From Isoperla grammatica (lineage: Eukaryota > Arthropoda > Insecta > Plecoptera > Perlodidae), in assembly GCA_945910005.1 (NCBI GenBank), contig OX246746.1, positions 34,558,686 through 34,622,685 of the forward strand: DNA of 64,000 nt, read 5' to 3'. The notes beneath the pieces were generated by a model. The model saw nothing but the letters and a program-made list of their open reading frames with translations, was not told the origin of the DNA and made no database searches. The translations under genes were made by a program, and so were the position numbers. Positions 31,682 through 41,969 of this stretch are shown here, piece by piece (position 1 is the stretch's first letter; every line of letters starts with the position of its first letter).

Positions 31682-32471
31682 ATGATTGATAAATGGGGCT
31701 TAACGTCTCAAATTTATGCAACGATGGCTAATCGAGACGATGAGCGGGTGATAATGAAGATGAGAAAGATGATATTGAAGATGAGAAAGATGATAATGAA
31801 GAATAAAGCCACATCCGAATCAGATCCATTGTACGTCGCGTGAGTCGTCATACGGGAGTCCAGCAAGGGAGGGCAGGGCCAAGTGGGAGGAGAAATATTC
31901 AATGGGACAGTGGGGGGAAAGGGGATTGGGGTGTGGACTGCACTTCGTCTGACTTCTCCTCCTCGACCAGTCCGGCTTGGGTGGCCCTACCAGAAGCATA
32001 CGCTTACGCCGGCATAGCTCTCGGGATCAACAAAGAACGCAAAACTGATTGATTGATTAATGGGGCTTAACGTCTCATATTTATGCAAAGATGGCTAATC
32101 GAGACGATGAGCGGGTGATAATGAAGATGAGAAAGATGATAATGAAGAATAAAGCCACATCCGAATCAGATCCATTGTACGTCGCGTGAGTCGTCATACG
32201 GGAGTCCAGCAAGGGAGGGCAGGGCCAAGTGGGAGGAGAAATATTCAATGGGAAAGTGGGTGGGAAAGGGGATTGGGGTGTGGACTGCACTTCGTCTGAC
32301 TTCTCCTCCTCGACCAGTCCGACTTGGGTTGCCCTACCAGAAGCATACGCTTCCGCCGGCATAGCTCTCGGGATCAACAAAGCACGCAAACCTGCCCACC
32401 ACGATAAGGTGGCAGTCCTTCGGCAGGACGCAAAACTGCCCACCACGATAAGGTGGCAGTCCCTGGGAAGG
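31682..32471 (-). mobile_element. SINE-like retroposon, type A, split by another SINE
   Basis: Left part 31682-32047 and right part 32439-32471 rejoin into one type A element. It has an extra duplicated GATGAGAAAGATGATA stretch near 31755-31795. Confidence 0.85.
32048..32427 (-). mobile_element. SINE-like retroposon nested in the SINE at 31682-32471
   Basis: TSD ACGCAAAACTG at 32037-32047 and 32428-32438. Confidence 0.92.
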
Positions 32472-33566
32472 TATTCAACTCCAGATTGCCCGATAGCTGC
32501 ATTGTTATTGTCCACTGTATTGACTGCACCAACCGTGAATGGAATGCGACCCCACCACGTCTGACAACATGCGGGCGATATTGAACTACAATACCTGAGG
32601 CAAGAGAACGGGATGCATTTAGATTTAGGTTGGTAGTTGTCACACGCGTCACTTCACTATTACATAATCCGTGACGACAACACCTTGCAAGTTAACGCGA
32701 CGCGACTGTACGACTCTAATCGTTTTCCACTACCATATGACGTCCCATCTCAAATACAGTCAACGAAGTCGCCCCTCGTCCCCCGCTGCCTACATTAGAC
32801 TACGCACGAGAAGAAGTACCCCCGACTACAGACCTCGAGCTTCGACTACCAAGAATACCCGGACACCGCGACGCAAGACCCAACATTTTGTTTCCTACCA
32901 TGGATTTATAATAGTACATATATGGTACAGTACACTTAGGACCAGGACCCCTATTCTATAACTATCCCGGAATGAAATCGACCCGGATCCGAAACGTGAA
33001 ATTTAAGGTTTCCATTCCGGACCCAAAGGAAAATTAGAAATATAGCAATTTTATAACCAGGTCCGGAATGGGAGGGACAGATCGGATCCAGTCTGGATCC
33101 ATTTCGGAAGACATCGCAAAGCGACTGAGCCGCCGAAGCTGTAACCAATCAGAAATTGTTTTTCGAACAGCTGACATAGCACGCGGTGATGGCAATGAGA
33201 TGAGTAGGTTGATAATATTGTAGAAGTGAAGAAATTAACTTCATTCTTTTGTTATGCCTATTACATTTTTTATTTTATTTATGTTATTTTTTTTTATCTG
33301 AAAGTAATTCGAAAGTTAAGTCTTAGCATATGCTAGAAGAACAACTATTGACTCAGCCTATTTTACTATTTTAACTGATTTAGGCCTACGCAGGCACATA
33401 GGGAAGATACAGAAAAACTAGCAGCAAATACTGTAATAGACGCTATCTACCAGTGGCAATGGCTCAATCAATCCTTGAAATAAAAGTTAAAAAATATTTT
33501 TTTGCACAATAGTACATATAAACATACCCTAAGCAATAATTACTGGTTTAAAAAAAGTGAAAAAAA
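32472..33566. other. No gene; partial palindromic sequence near 32965-33105
   Basis: The segment contains CCGGAATG and CATTCCGG-type inverted motifs and GGATCC repeats, perhaps a decayed MITE. Nothing else is recognised. Confidence 0.35.
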
Positions 33567-33643
33567 TGACCCGCACTGGGTTTGAACCACGTCAAAACGA
33601 AACTTTTGACGGAAAGCAACCTCGCTAACCACTAAGCTACGGA
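33567..33643 (-). tRNA. tRNA-like sequence, probable SINE head or pseudogene
   Basis: Minus strand: TAGCTTAGTGGTTAGCG (A-box) and GTGGTTCAAACCCAG (B-box). Acceptor-stem ends do not pair, so not a working tRNA. Confidence 0.5.
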
Positions 33644-34740
33644 CTGAAGAATATATGTATAGAAGCGATTGTGATCCACACACAGGTAGTAATAAATTGG
33701 TTTCAAAACCAAATGTTTACACGTTTATTGTTCTTTTCCTTTCTTCACACCCTGAAATAATTTTTTAAAGCAATTTAATAGAAGTTATTGCGTTAAAACT
33801 GTTATTTTATGCTAAAACAAAATCTTGATTATCGATATCACGATGCAAAGAGGTGCTGTATCCATTCCGGGATTTACGCTTGTGAATTCGGCCCCTGCTC
33901 TTTATTTTAAAAGAGCTTTGTTTTCGAGCCATATAAATGCCCTTTGTACCGCCAATACTTATCGATCGAGTTCAAATTAATATTCGTGACCGGTCAAATA
34001 TTTACTGCAAAACTGTTATCTTATATTTAGCCACCATTTAGTAAAAAAAACTTTTGAGATACTTTGAAACTTCTTGACCGCTTTTCCACAAAACTAATGG
34101 CGCTCAATCCACATCGAAGCTTGTGGATGGTCCACATTTCAACTTAATCGGCTTGTCCGTTCGACCGCTATTGCATGACTTTAAAATAAAAACTAATAAA
34201 AATAAACGGAAGGAGTGCCATAGAAGTAGAATGGAAACGACCTCTTAATAATGTTTTATGTTTGTGATCTGTTTATATCGTTCTGTATGGAAAAACTTGT
34301 TTATAATGCAATGTTTCTTATAAACTTTTCTTGTAGGGTCTTAGATAAATTGTTAAAAAGCCTTGAAAACTTACCAGCCGCTGACGGCGATGTGCGCTAC
34401 ACGTAATATATATACAAGTTCCAACTTTTCATCCTTCGAGGGGGTCCGAAGTATTGGAGGCAACCAAAAAGACATGGGCGAAGTCACGGAACTAAACGCT
34501 AGAAACCCTTCACCTCTCAATACAAATTTGACCTCCTTTTGACTACTTTTATCTTTCTCAATTAGACAAAGCTATTTTGTATTTAGAAGTAGGAAAACGC
34601 TCTGTGTGACGCGTTGATAATCGAGCGCGTATACGTCCACGTCCATTCTTGCAGCCGTTGTTCAATCCGTCCAAAGACTAAATACTACGCTAAAGTTTTA
34701 ATTAAACTAAACTTAACCAAAACTAAACTAAACACAAAAA
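33644..34740. other. No gene seen
   Basis: AT-rich. Ends with ACTAAACTAAAC-type simple sequence at about 34700-34740 beside a LINE end. Confidence 0.45.
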
Positions 34741-34953
34741 CTAACACCAACACGTCACAGGTTTGAAAGTCTGCCACATATGCTTCTTGCACATGGAAGG
34801 GAAATAGCTTACTTGACAGTCTTTAAGGGCATTCGGCAAGCTGTTCCATGGATGCACAACACGGAATTGGAAAGCACGCCGGCCGAGCACTTCATTTGCT
34901 GGAGGGGGTTGCAAACGGGGGTGGCTACTATCGTCGCCGCGCGCGCTCGTCAA
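34741..34953 (-). pseudogene. LINE reverse transcriptase C-terminal end
   Basis: Minus-strand frame with FQFRVVHPWNSLPNALKDC and FPSMCKKHMWQ. The R-V-x2-WN-x-LP pattern followed by a FK-like block closes many CR1/I-type ORF2 proteins. Only the last ~70 codons remain. A second fragment of the same end lies at about 36803-36840. Confidence 0.65.
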
Positions 34954-35390
34954 AAACGGTGGCGGCGCTAAGGCATCTATTTGTTTGCAACCTTTGTAAC
35001 TTATCCAATCAACTTTTTGCTAACTAAGCTATTCCACAAATATGTATGCTAACAATAAATTATCATTAATATTCTGCTTATCACTGTCTGCTCACTGGTT
35101 ACACTAGCCTCCCATCCCCTGGACACTTTCTTGTTTTGTCCCTGCAAATTCACTATATAGAACAAGATGGAGCCCGCTTTTATTCTTATAAAAGTTAAAA
35201 GTATATTTACAATAGTTTTTACCACCACTCTCACCCGCCGTCAATTAGCCAAACGCCCAATAACCCAACTCCGGCCGCAGCTAGCCTGGGCGAACCCCCA
35301 CGTGGTCACCCGCCTTTGTGACAGTTTTATGTCACAAATAAATTGGAGCCCGACGTGGGGCAATTGAAAATTGGCTAAGATTACAAGATC
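34954..35390. other. No gene; short palindromes
   Basis: Contains CAATTAGCCAA at about 35244 and TTGGCTAA at about 35371, plus inverted CACGTGG motifs, perhaps ends of a small decayed transposon. Confidence 0.3.
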
Positions 35391-36147
35391 TTTGTTTATT
35401 TGTCTTGCACTGGATCTACACTGGTCAGTGTAACACTTCCCAGTGTAAACCGGAAAAAGAACTTTCGTACAAAAAAATGTGATGCCAGTGTAAGCTGCAC
35501 GCACAGTGACAAATAAACGCCAGAATTACAAGAAGGCGGTAAATTGAAGATTGTCTACAAACTATACACGAAGTCACGAACTGTCAATATTCAGAATTCA
35601 GATTTATTTTTATTGATGGAGATGGAAGCTGCTGCGGCTGTCATCGCCGCAATCGGCCTAGGCCTACCCGCGTTATCAGAGTATGTAGACCCTATGGACT
35701 AGGCCTAGGCCAGGCCTAGGCTATGTTAACATGCCAATGACCATGCTATCATATGGGTTATGTCATCCCATTATAATGATAAACACAAAATAATATAATA
35801 AATTGATGTTTAAAAATTAAAATGCTTACTACGGTGTAGCCTTGTAAGTATTTACCACCCAACTGAAATAAATAACAGTTATCCTGTTCAACTGGCTGTC
35901 CGTTTTCATCTTGGATAAGAGAAGCGGTAAGAGTTACAGACGACATTTTCTTCGTTTGCGCGCCCAAATTTTTTTACACGACCGAAATAGCCAGTGTAAG
36001 AATCACCTACACTGGCTACACTGACGCCTACACTGAATTACAGATAAACGCAAACATGACAGCTACACTAACTTACACTGAGACAAATAAACGGTATATC
36101 GTCTACACTGACTTACACTAGTGTAAAGTGCAGGACGAATAAACAAA
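35391..36147. mobile_element. 757-bp element with terminal inverted repeats
   Basis: Left end TTTGTTTATTTGTCTTGCAC; complement of right end TTTGTTTATTCGTCCTGCAC. The interior is full of ACACTG/CAGTGT motifs. Direct repeats of 16 bp with two mismatches (GCTAAGATTACAAGAT at 35374-35389, GCTAAGATTTCACGAT at 36148-36163) flank it. On the minus strand an ATG at 35946 opens MSSVTLTASLIQDENGQP, perhaps a leftover transposase exon. Confidence 0.65.
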
Positions 36148-36457
36148 GCTAAGATTTCACGATTTCCTTAAGTTTCGATTGTTGGAGTCTTTGTCATTTT
36201 TTGTATTGGACAAGAATATTGAGTTATTTGATAGTGCATTCGGTTCGGTTGCATATCATTTCTTGGTGAACATTGTAACTAAAGTTTCCAGTATGAAGCC
36301 CAGCCGTCTCACGAAAGATGAATTGGAGTACGAGCTCAAGATCCGAGGGATTCAAGCGAACCAGACAGTAACGGAACTCAGGAAGATTCTTGGAATCTTT
36401 CTTCGCTCTACGGAAGGAATACCTGCTGCAACGGGACCTGTCGGTAAGAGTATTGTG

Positions 36458-36531
36458 GCCGATCATACTCAAGAGTAAACCATTTGTCAGGACAAGTTAA
36501 CACAAGTAAAAGCTCTTTTTACGTCGGAAAA
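36458..36531 (+). repeat. 74-bp direct repeat, left copy
   Basis: GCCGATCATACTCAAGAG to ACGTCGGAAAA; partner at 37037-37110. Confidence 0.85.
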
Positions 36532-36553
36532 ATTCTCTTTTCAGGAGTTAAAG

Positions 36554-36694
36554 GATTGATTGATTAATGGGGCTTAACGTCTCATATCTATGCAACGATG
36601 GCTAATCGAGACGATGAGCGGGTGATAATGAAGATGAAAAAGATGATAATGACGAATAAAGCCACATCCGAATCAGATCCATTGTACGTTGCGT
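36554..36694 (-). mobile_element. SINE-like retroposon, truncated
   Basis: Only the tail-side ~140 bp (GATT tail, TGGGGCTTAACGTCTCAT body) is present, so it is 5' truncated. Confidence 0.85.
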
Positions 36695-36802
36695 TGCGAG
36701 AAATCGACTAGAGAGAATAGTATCAGAAGAGGCAGATATAAGCTCAGAAAGGGACGTGCTTCTTATTGAAGCGCCGGCGCTGTTAGATCAGAGAAACAAA
36801 GT

Positions 36803-36913
36803 TAAGACAGTCTTTAAGGGCATTCGGCAAGCTGTTGCCATTGTGCCCGCAAGTACAGAAATATTTTCGAGTACATTTCTAACCAGGTCTCAATACAAAA
36901 AATGTGTGTTATC

Positions 36914-36950
<37 letters not shown>

Positions 36951-36980
36951 GCATACTTGAGCAATTTGAAGCGACAGTAA
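36803..36980 (-). other. LINE-end fragment and (AT)n microsatellite
   Basis: 36803-36840 repeats the GACAGTCTTTAAGGGCATTC segment of 34815; TA repeats run at about 36920-36948. Confidence 0.6.
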
Positions 36981-37036
36981 AATAATAACCAAGATGAGAC
37001 AGAAGCCACGCATAGTGCATACAGCATATACTACAC

Positions 37037-37110
37037 GCCGATCATACTCAAGAGTTAACCATTTGTCAGGACAAGTTAACACAAAAAAAAACTGTTTTTA
37101 CGTCGGAAAA
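37037..37110 (+). repeat. 74-bp direct repeat, right copy
   Basis: Same as 36458-36531 with a handful of substitutions; the two flank the 0.5-kb SINE/LINE debris. Confidence 0.85.
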
Positions 37111-37390
37111 TCGCCTTTAACATCAGTGTCTTTATGTAGAGAATGTAGAGAATGAGTCACTGTGTTCCAGTTCGAGTGATTCTGAAGCTAGTGTCACGCA
37201 CGCAGTAGATCAAGGCGACCGCACCAAGAGTAAGCATAAACATGCAGGTCATTCAACTGTACAACCCTTCATGACTAAAGGAGATAAAATTCCGGTCGTG
37301 AAGTGGAACTTAATTTGTTCGGGTGATGGTACTTTGCAGTGTATGGACAATTTTTCGTTAGACCTACACGCACCTAATATTTATGGGTCC

Positions 37391-37960
37391 CGTTTTTCTT
37401 TTTGGTACCTATAGGCCTCGCCTAAATTTGATCCAAACTATATTTAATTCTTAGAAATATTGTTGTAAGTATTTACTTATAATGCCTAGTGGTACTTTCA
37501 GACATATTCTATGCAACTAAGGTTTACAACCAGTGCGTGGGTGGGCTAACTGCAGGCTGTGAGTCAGCTGTGCCAGCTGCAGCTGACAGTCCGACGCAGA
37601 GCAAGCTACTTACAGTGCCGAGGATAGTGTCAGGGGTAAGTGGTGCCGTGCTACCTCTATTGGTAATTGCACTTTAGTGTAGGCCTAGACCGTATATACA
37701 ATATGTAATATTGACTAATAATAAATGAATGACATGTTGGGAAAGTTAACATTAGGCCTATTCATTGTGGTCCTGGGCCTTGTCAGAACACTAGCCTTTA
37801 ACATTAGTATTTTTATGTATCCCAGGTTCCAACTAACCAACTTTGCTAACCTCCAAGCTTGTTTTAGTAACCATAGTATATATTTCTGATGGCAATACTT
37901 ATCGGTGGCCTCATGCTTCAGTTCTGTTGTTTATTCAACTCTACCAGAGCTACTAAAGAA
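37391..37960. other. No gene established
   Basis: A 62-codon frame at 37489-37677 includes an acceptor/donor-like context but no recognisable domain. Confidence 0.35.
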
Positions 37961-38151
37961 ACTTTGCACCACCACACTACACTAATAAAGCAGTGTGGGG
38001 AATGATAAGTGATGAAATGATCGCCAATGGATATGACGTGACTGGTATCCAATGTGATACTAAATGGACTGGTCTTCGAAAGATCTATAAAAAGTACAAA
38101 GACCATAATTCTACATCGGGCAACAACCGCAAAAATTGGTTGTAATTTGAT

Positions 38152-39038
38152 GTAAGTTTTTGTAAATGTTCGCGCCCAAATTTTGTATTGCGCATTTCTG
38201 TCCACGTCTCCTCACCACTTACCCCTACTACCCCTCCAATGCTGTATCGCTAGCCACTAATAAAGTCAACGCGAGTGTGAGCAGACGTCTTTTCGCCGAG
38301 CTCCGCCAAGCTACAGTTCGAGCCCCGGTTTTCGCCGCCTACCTAGGTACCACGCACTCCGCACAGACGCCGATGTCCGGTAAGTGGCAACGATATTGCA
38401 GCTTCCATTTCTCATACTCTTCCCTTTCTCACAAAAAAGCGCTAACTGTCCACTTCTCTCCCGCCCCCCTAACTGTTGAGTTGATCCAGCCCTCTCAGCA
38501 GCTAGGCGCCAACAGTAAATGTTTGGATTATGCACAGAATTATTAACTAACACGGTATGGTAATGCTTTCTATGTGTTATACTATTTAAGGCTCTAAGCT
38601 GTTAAAGTGATGAATTGCCTTCCACTATTTGAATATACGTATGGCCCAGTGGTTTGAGTCTCACATGCATAAGGTCCCGGGTTAAATCCCACTTCGGGTA
38701 GAAGTTCTTTAACTTCTAATATGAATTCAAAGTTGTTCTGAATTGGCCTTGTTGATTCGGACATTTGTCCGCCAGTGTTCGTACTGTCCAAGCACTGATT
38801 CACATAGGTGTATTTCATGTTTAAAAAATATCAATCTGGTTGGTTATTGCTCACTCCTCGATGGTGCTCGGAGCCTACAGGTGTCCTCCACTGAAAATCA
38901 GTTATGTGATCGAATAGACTATAAGAATGTATTTATTAAACAAGTTATTTGAAACATACACAATGATCATTGAAAGATATTTTTATTACACATGTTCTTA
39001 ATAGCTTAGCAATTTAAGCAGAATACGTTAATTTACAG
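38152..39038. other. Intron 1 of the Myb-like gene, with a tRNA-like insert
   Basis: GT at 38152 to AG at 39038. Holds a tRNA-like sequence at 38640-38700 and otherwise unassigned DNA. Confidence 0.55.
38640..38700 (+). tRNA. tRNA-like sequence, probable SINE head
   Basis: TATGGCCCAGTGGTTTGAG (A-box) and CCGGGTTAAATCCCA (B-box) in tRNA-like spacing; no paired acceptor stem. A related TGGGTTCAAATCCCGC lies at about 46117-46132. Confidence 0.45.
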
Positions 39039-39280
39039 GCTATTGATGAGATATTGGGGCAGCGTCCGGAAATGAGCCCTGTATCGACTGCAAGGAGTTC
39101 TGGCATATGCACCGTTGGTCGAGTACTAGTTCCCTTGACGAAAGAAGCACTCACTTCAAGTCCCACTACTCCCAACAGTAAGTATTGTAATATCATGCCC
39201 ATTGTGGCAGAGCATTATTAAATGCTGTACAAACGTGTCTCTTAATTTACTAATTTACCATATGTGTAGCCTGTAGTGTA

Positions 39281-39382
39281 TAGGATAATTCCTTAAAATA
39301 AACATATCAAAGAAAATATGTACATTAGATATAGGATAATTCCTTAAAATAAACATATCAAACAAAATATGTACATTAGATA
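39281..39382 (+). repeat. Two tandem copies of a 51-bp unit
   Basis: TAGGATAATTCCTTAAAATA starts at 39281 and 39332; one or two differences. Confidence 0.9.
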
Positions 39383-39647
39383 TTGTGCAGTATGTGGCAT
39401 TAATAATGTACATACATATGACTAGCCTGTATACAATACAATTACAATGCAATATACAAGTAATGTGTCACCTCTGTTAAAAATGTTTTTGAACATGTGA
39501 TTGATTAATTATTTTATGTAATAGAACAAATATTTAGTTCCACTTGCTATAAGTTTAATTGTATAGTATTAAGAACATCAAATTTGCTTCATTTGGCAAA
39601 TCAACTGAAAATAAATTAAATATCACCTAAATTATAAGTTAACTTAA

Positions 39648-40319
39648 AGGGATAGTCGGGTGAAAAACTAAAGAACTACCATTTGTAGATGTCCACCTTT
39701 AAATATAAAAAACATGACTAAAAGATACCATATTTTAAAAGCAGGCGGTTAAAAAATTAAAGAAAACGCGATTATTTGGTTTGGTGCTACCAAGTAGCAC
39801 CGAGCAACTTTTCTCATGGTAATTCCCTTATAAAAAAAATGTTGATATGAGAAAGTAAAACCACCGCTAAAATAGGGCACTGATCAAAAATCGATCAGGA
39901 GGTTTAATGTGCATCGTTTCTCTACCGATAACATGCTTCTTAGTACGAACGTTTACTTCTACAAAATACCCTGCAATTAATTTTTTTGTGACATGATGTG
40001 TAGAAAAGTTGCAATCTGTTTTGAGCGGTACTGTCCGCAGTCGCCGAGCGTTTCGCGGAGCGCGGGCTGGTCTCGTATAACACAATGAGTCCTCTGTCTA
40101 TCGGGAAGGCGCCAGCGACCTCAGAACCGATACAGTTACACTACGCTTTAGAAGAAAAATGCAGCAAGAGCTGCCGAAGGGAATCTGTAGAATAGCTAAT
40201 TGTTCACTATTTTTTTTCTTGCATTGAAGCAACCTATATCAACTGTATTTTACACATAACTGAATTTCATGGACTAATGACTAATTGGTGATTTTTTAGT
40301 TCTTCATCTGACTATCCCT
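39648..40319. mobile_element. 672-bp DNA transposon remnant with TTAA flanks
   Basis: TTAA at 39644-39647 and 40320-40323. Inverted ends AGGGATAGTCGGGTGAA and the complement of the right end AGGGATAGTCAGATGAA. TTAA targets fit piggyBac or Kolobok types. No transposase seen. Lies in intron 2 of the Myb-like gene. Confidence 0.75.
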
Positions 40320-40544
40320 TTAATTCATAACATACCATTAGCGGGACAGATTTTTAATGAAGCCATATACTTTTGATGTTTTCACTTTGAACTGTTTTCA
40401 GGTACAAAAGATGGGGGTAAGATGCGTGGGAAAGAAAAAAAAGAAAAGATGGTCGAAATGTTCCGACAAATGAGAGAAGATAGGAGAAAACACGAGGAAG
40501 AAATGGAGGCAAAAGACAAAGCGAATTGCCGATTCCCGAGGTGA

Positions 40545-40804
40545 TTAACCTATCCAGGGGGAGTCACCTACCTCTAATTGTTTTTTTCTGAACTCTTCTA
40601 TGCCCTGCAGGCCACAGATGTAATCTATACTATTTTAGTCATATGTCTATAATGCATAGAATATTCCTGCTAACTCAGTTAATTTTAACCATATCGATGG
40701 TATAAGGTTCCTGCAAATGTAAAGCCGTGTCAGATGATCGAGCTCACGCCAGCTCCTCGCTATGAGTGAACTGCACTTGATATTGAACAAGCAACCACTG
40801 ACAC
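40545..40804. other. Possible 5' region of the CR1-like LINE
   Basis: No ORF; the LINE 5' boundary is not resolved. Confidence 0.3.
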
Positions 40805-41836
40805 ATGAGAATCTATCTTCTTGTCATATTATTTCTATTATTATTGATTCCGTATTTAGCCATCGTAGTATGCGGACGTGTCGGGCGACCTCTCCGCGGA
40901 GATAAGAGCAAGGACAGCTTTTCGATCGTGAAAGTTATGTCGCACAGTAAATGCGGAAAATGTGATCGTCAATTGCCAGAAGATGGTGATTTTGTATCGT
41001 GTGATGGTTGTGAAGTTAATTATCACTACGAGTGTTCAATTAGGAAATCAACGTATACAGCTAAATCGTCTCAATTGAAGAAGGACTGGAGGTGTGCTGT
41101 GTGTAGAGGAGTGGGACAGCAAGATACGTCGGTTCAAGATACACTCAAGGTAATCATTGAAAAGCTTGATTCTGTAGGGGCTGATGTCAAATCATTAAAG
41201 GAGGAAGTGATGAACTGTAAAAAGAACTATGAAAGTGTGATGCAATCTTTACAAAAAAGTGAAGAAACCGTGGAATGGCTGTCAAGAAAACTCGAAGATA
41301 GAGAAGAAGAAATCAGTGCACTAACTTATGAGGTCAACCAATTAAATCAGTACGGGAGGAAAAACAACATAGAGATATGCAACGTAATAGAATACGAAGA
41401 CGAAAACGTTGAGCAAATTGTAATTAAGGTAGCGGCCGTATTACAAATTGATTTGCGAGAGGAAGAAATAGAATCGGCCCACAGGTTGCCATCGCGAAAC
41501 TCACAATACCCTAATAAAATAATTGTTCAATTGGCTTCGAGGAAGATGCGAAACGCACTTGTGTCAAAGCGTCGCCAGTCAATTACAAACAAGCAATTAT
41601 TTGGGAATCATTGTCGGTCGGAACTTAGCGTGAGAATAAGGGAAAATCTATCGCCGTACTACAAGAATCTGCTGTGGAGAGCTAAGCAAAAATCAAGAGA
41701 AGTAGGATATAAGTTCGTGTGGTGGAGTAACGGAAAAATTTTAGCGAAAGAAAACGAATCTTCTCGTCGTGTGTTGACAATCAAGTCAGTTGCTGACCTT
41801 TGCAAGCTGAGAAACGAACAATTGCCAGTCACGTAA
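40805..41836 (+). CDS. CR1-like LINE ORF1 with PHD finger and coiled coil
   Basis: 343 open codons. The hydrophobic N-terminal stretch may be readthrough of a leader: the ATG at 40936 just before SHSKCGKCDRQLPEDGD is the likelier start. Zinc finger of C4-H-C3 type: CGKC, CDGC, YHYEC, then WRCAVCR. Then a long charged coiled coil (about residues 105-190), and a QYGRKNNIEICNVIE block that opens the L1-ORF1-like/FP_C region, with SAHRLPSRN and LASRKMRNALVSKR. PHD fingers in ORF1 proteins are known for CR1-like LINEs. The frame is intact. It would bind LINE RNA, and the finger might read chromatin or simply stabilise the protein; that is open. Confidence 0.8.
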   Translation: MRIYLLVILFLLLLIPYLAIVVCGRVGRPLRGDKSKDSFSIVKVMSHSKCGKCDRQLPEDGDFVSCDGCEVNYHYECSIRKSTYTAKSSQLKKDWRCAVCRGVGQQDTSVQDTLKVIIEKLDSVGADVKSLKEEVMNCKKNYESVMQSLQKSEETVEWLSRKLEDREEEISALTYEVNQLNQYGRKNNIEICNVIEYEDENVEQIVIKVAAVLQIDLREEEIESAHRLPSRNSQYPNKIIVQLASRKMRNALVSKRRQSITNKQLFGNHCRSELSVRIRENLSPYYKNLLWRAKQKSREVGYKFVWWSNGKILAKENESSRRVLTIKSVADLCKLRNEQLPVT

Positions 41837-41969
41837 GTTGTCTGTCACACAAACACCTCATCTACGTCGATTAAGCTATTTTCATGGACATAACCGATTT
41901 GGACTCTGACCTACAGATAAGTTGTAATACCGTTGCTTGTTTTGATGACTGAGTTTGTGATGATTCTGG

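Larger units (their letters stand above)
36296..37390 (+). pseudogene. Retroelement gag-like gene, broken by an insertion
   Basis: An ATG at 36296 starts MKPSRLTKDELEYELKIRGI, a SAP-like helix pair seen at the start of many invertebrate retroelement gag proteins, and runs to ADHTQE at a TAA. About 500 bases of SINE and LINE debris follow; the same segment then repeats at 37037, with TTA in place of the TAA, and leads on to a Ser-rich acidic part and IPVVKWNLICSGDG, which resembles the W-x-(L)-F-SG start of gag capsid regions. No pol follows. Assignment is from pattern memory only. Confidence 0.45.
37961..40544 (+). pseudogene. Harbinger accessory Myb/SANT-like gene, gene 1
   Basis: Three linked exons. 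Exon a (about 37961-38151): AVWGMISDEMIANGYDVTGI, QCDTKWTGLRKIYKKYKDHN and NWL-stop-FD, the tri-helix Myb_DNA-bind_4 pattern with conserved W and QC-x-K; donor GAT|GTAAGT. Exon b (39039-39177): AIDEILGQRPEMSPVSTA, acceptor TTTACAG|, donor AACA|GTAAGT. Exon c (40402-40544): acceptor GTTTTCAG|, then KKEKMVEMFRQMREDRRKHE, a charged helical tail ending in TGA. Phases match. The TAA in exon a where Tyr is expected kills the reading frame. In Harbinger elements such a protein helps carry the transposase to the nucleus and to DNA. The start of the helix domain upstream was not found. Confidence 0.7.

Noticed and set aside
32081..32515. Recurrent 100-145 aa minus-strand ORF with a hydrophobic C-terminal stretch (also at 20661, 44355, 56103, 56633)
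   Set aside because: It is the SINE body read in one frame; length varies with each copy's ends, and the hydrophobic part comes from the GATAATGAA repeats. A coding role is not supported.
40805..40870. Signal peptide on the PHD protein
   Set aside because: The hydrophobic start is probably translated leader; an ATG just before the PHD finger is a better start, and LINE ORF1 proteins are not secreted.
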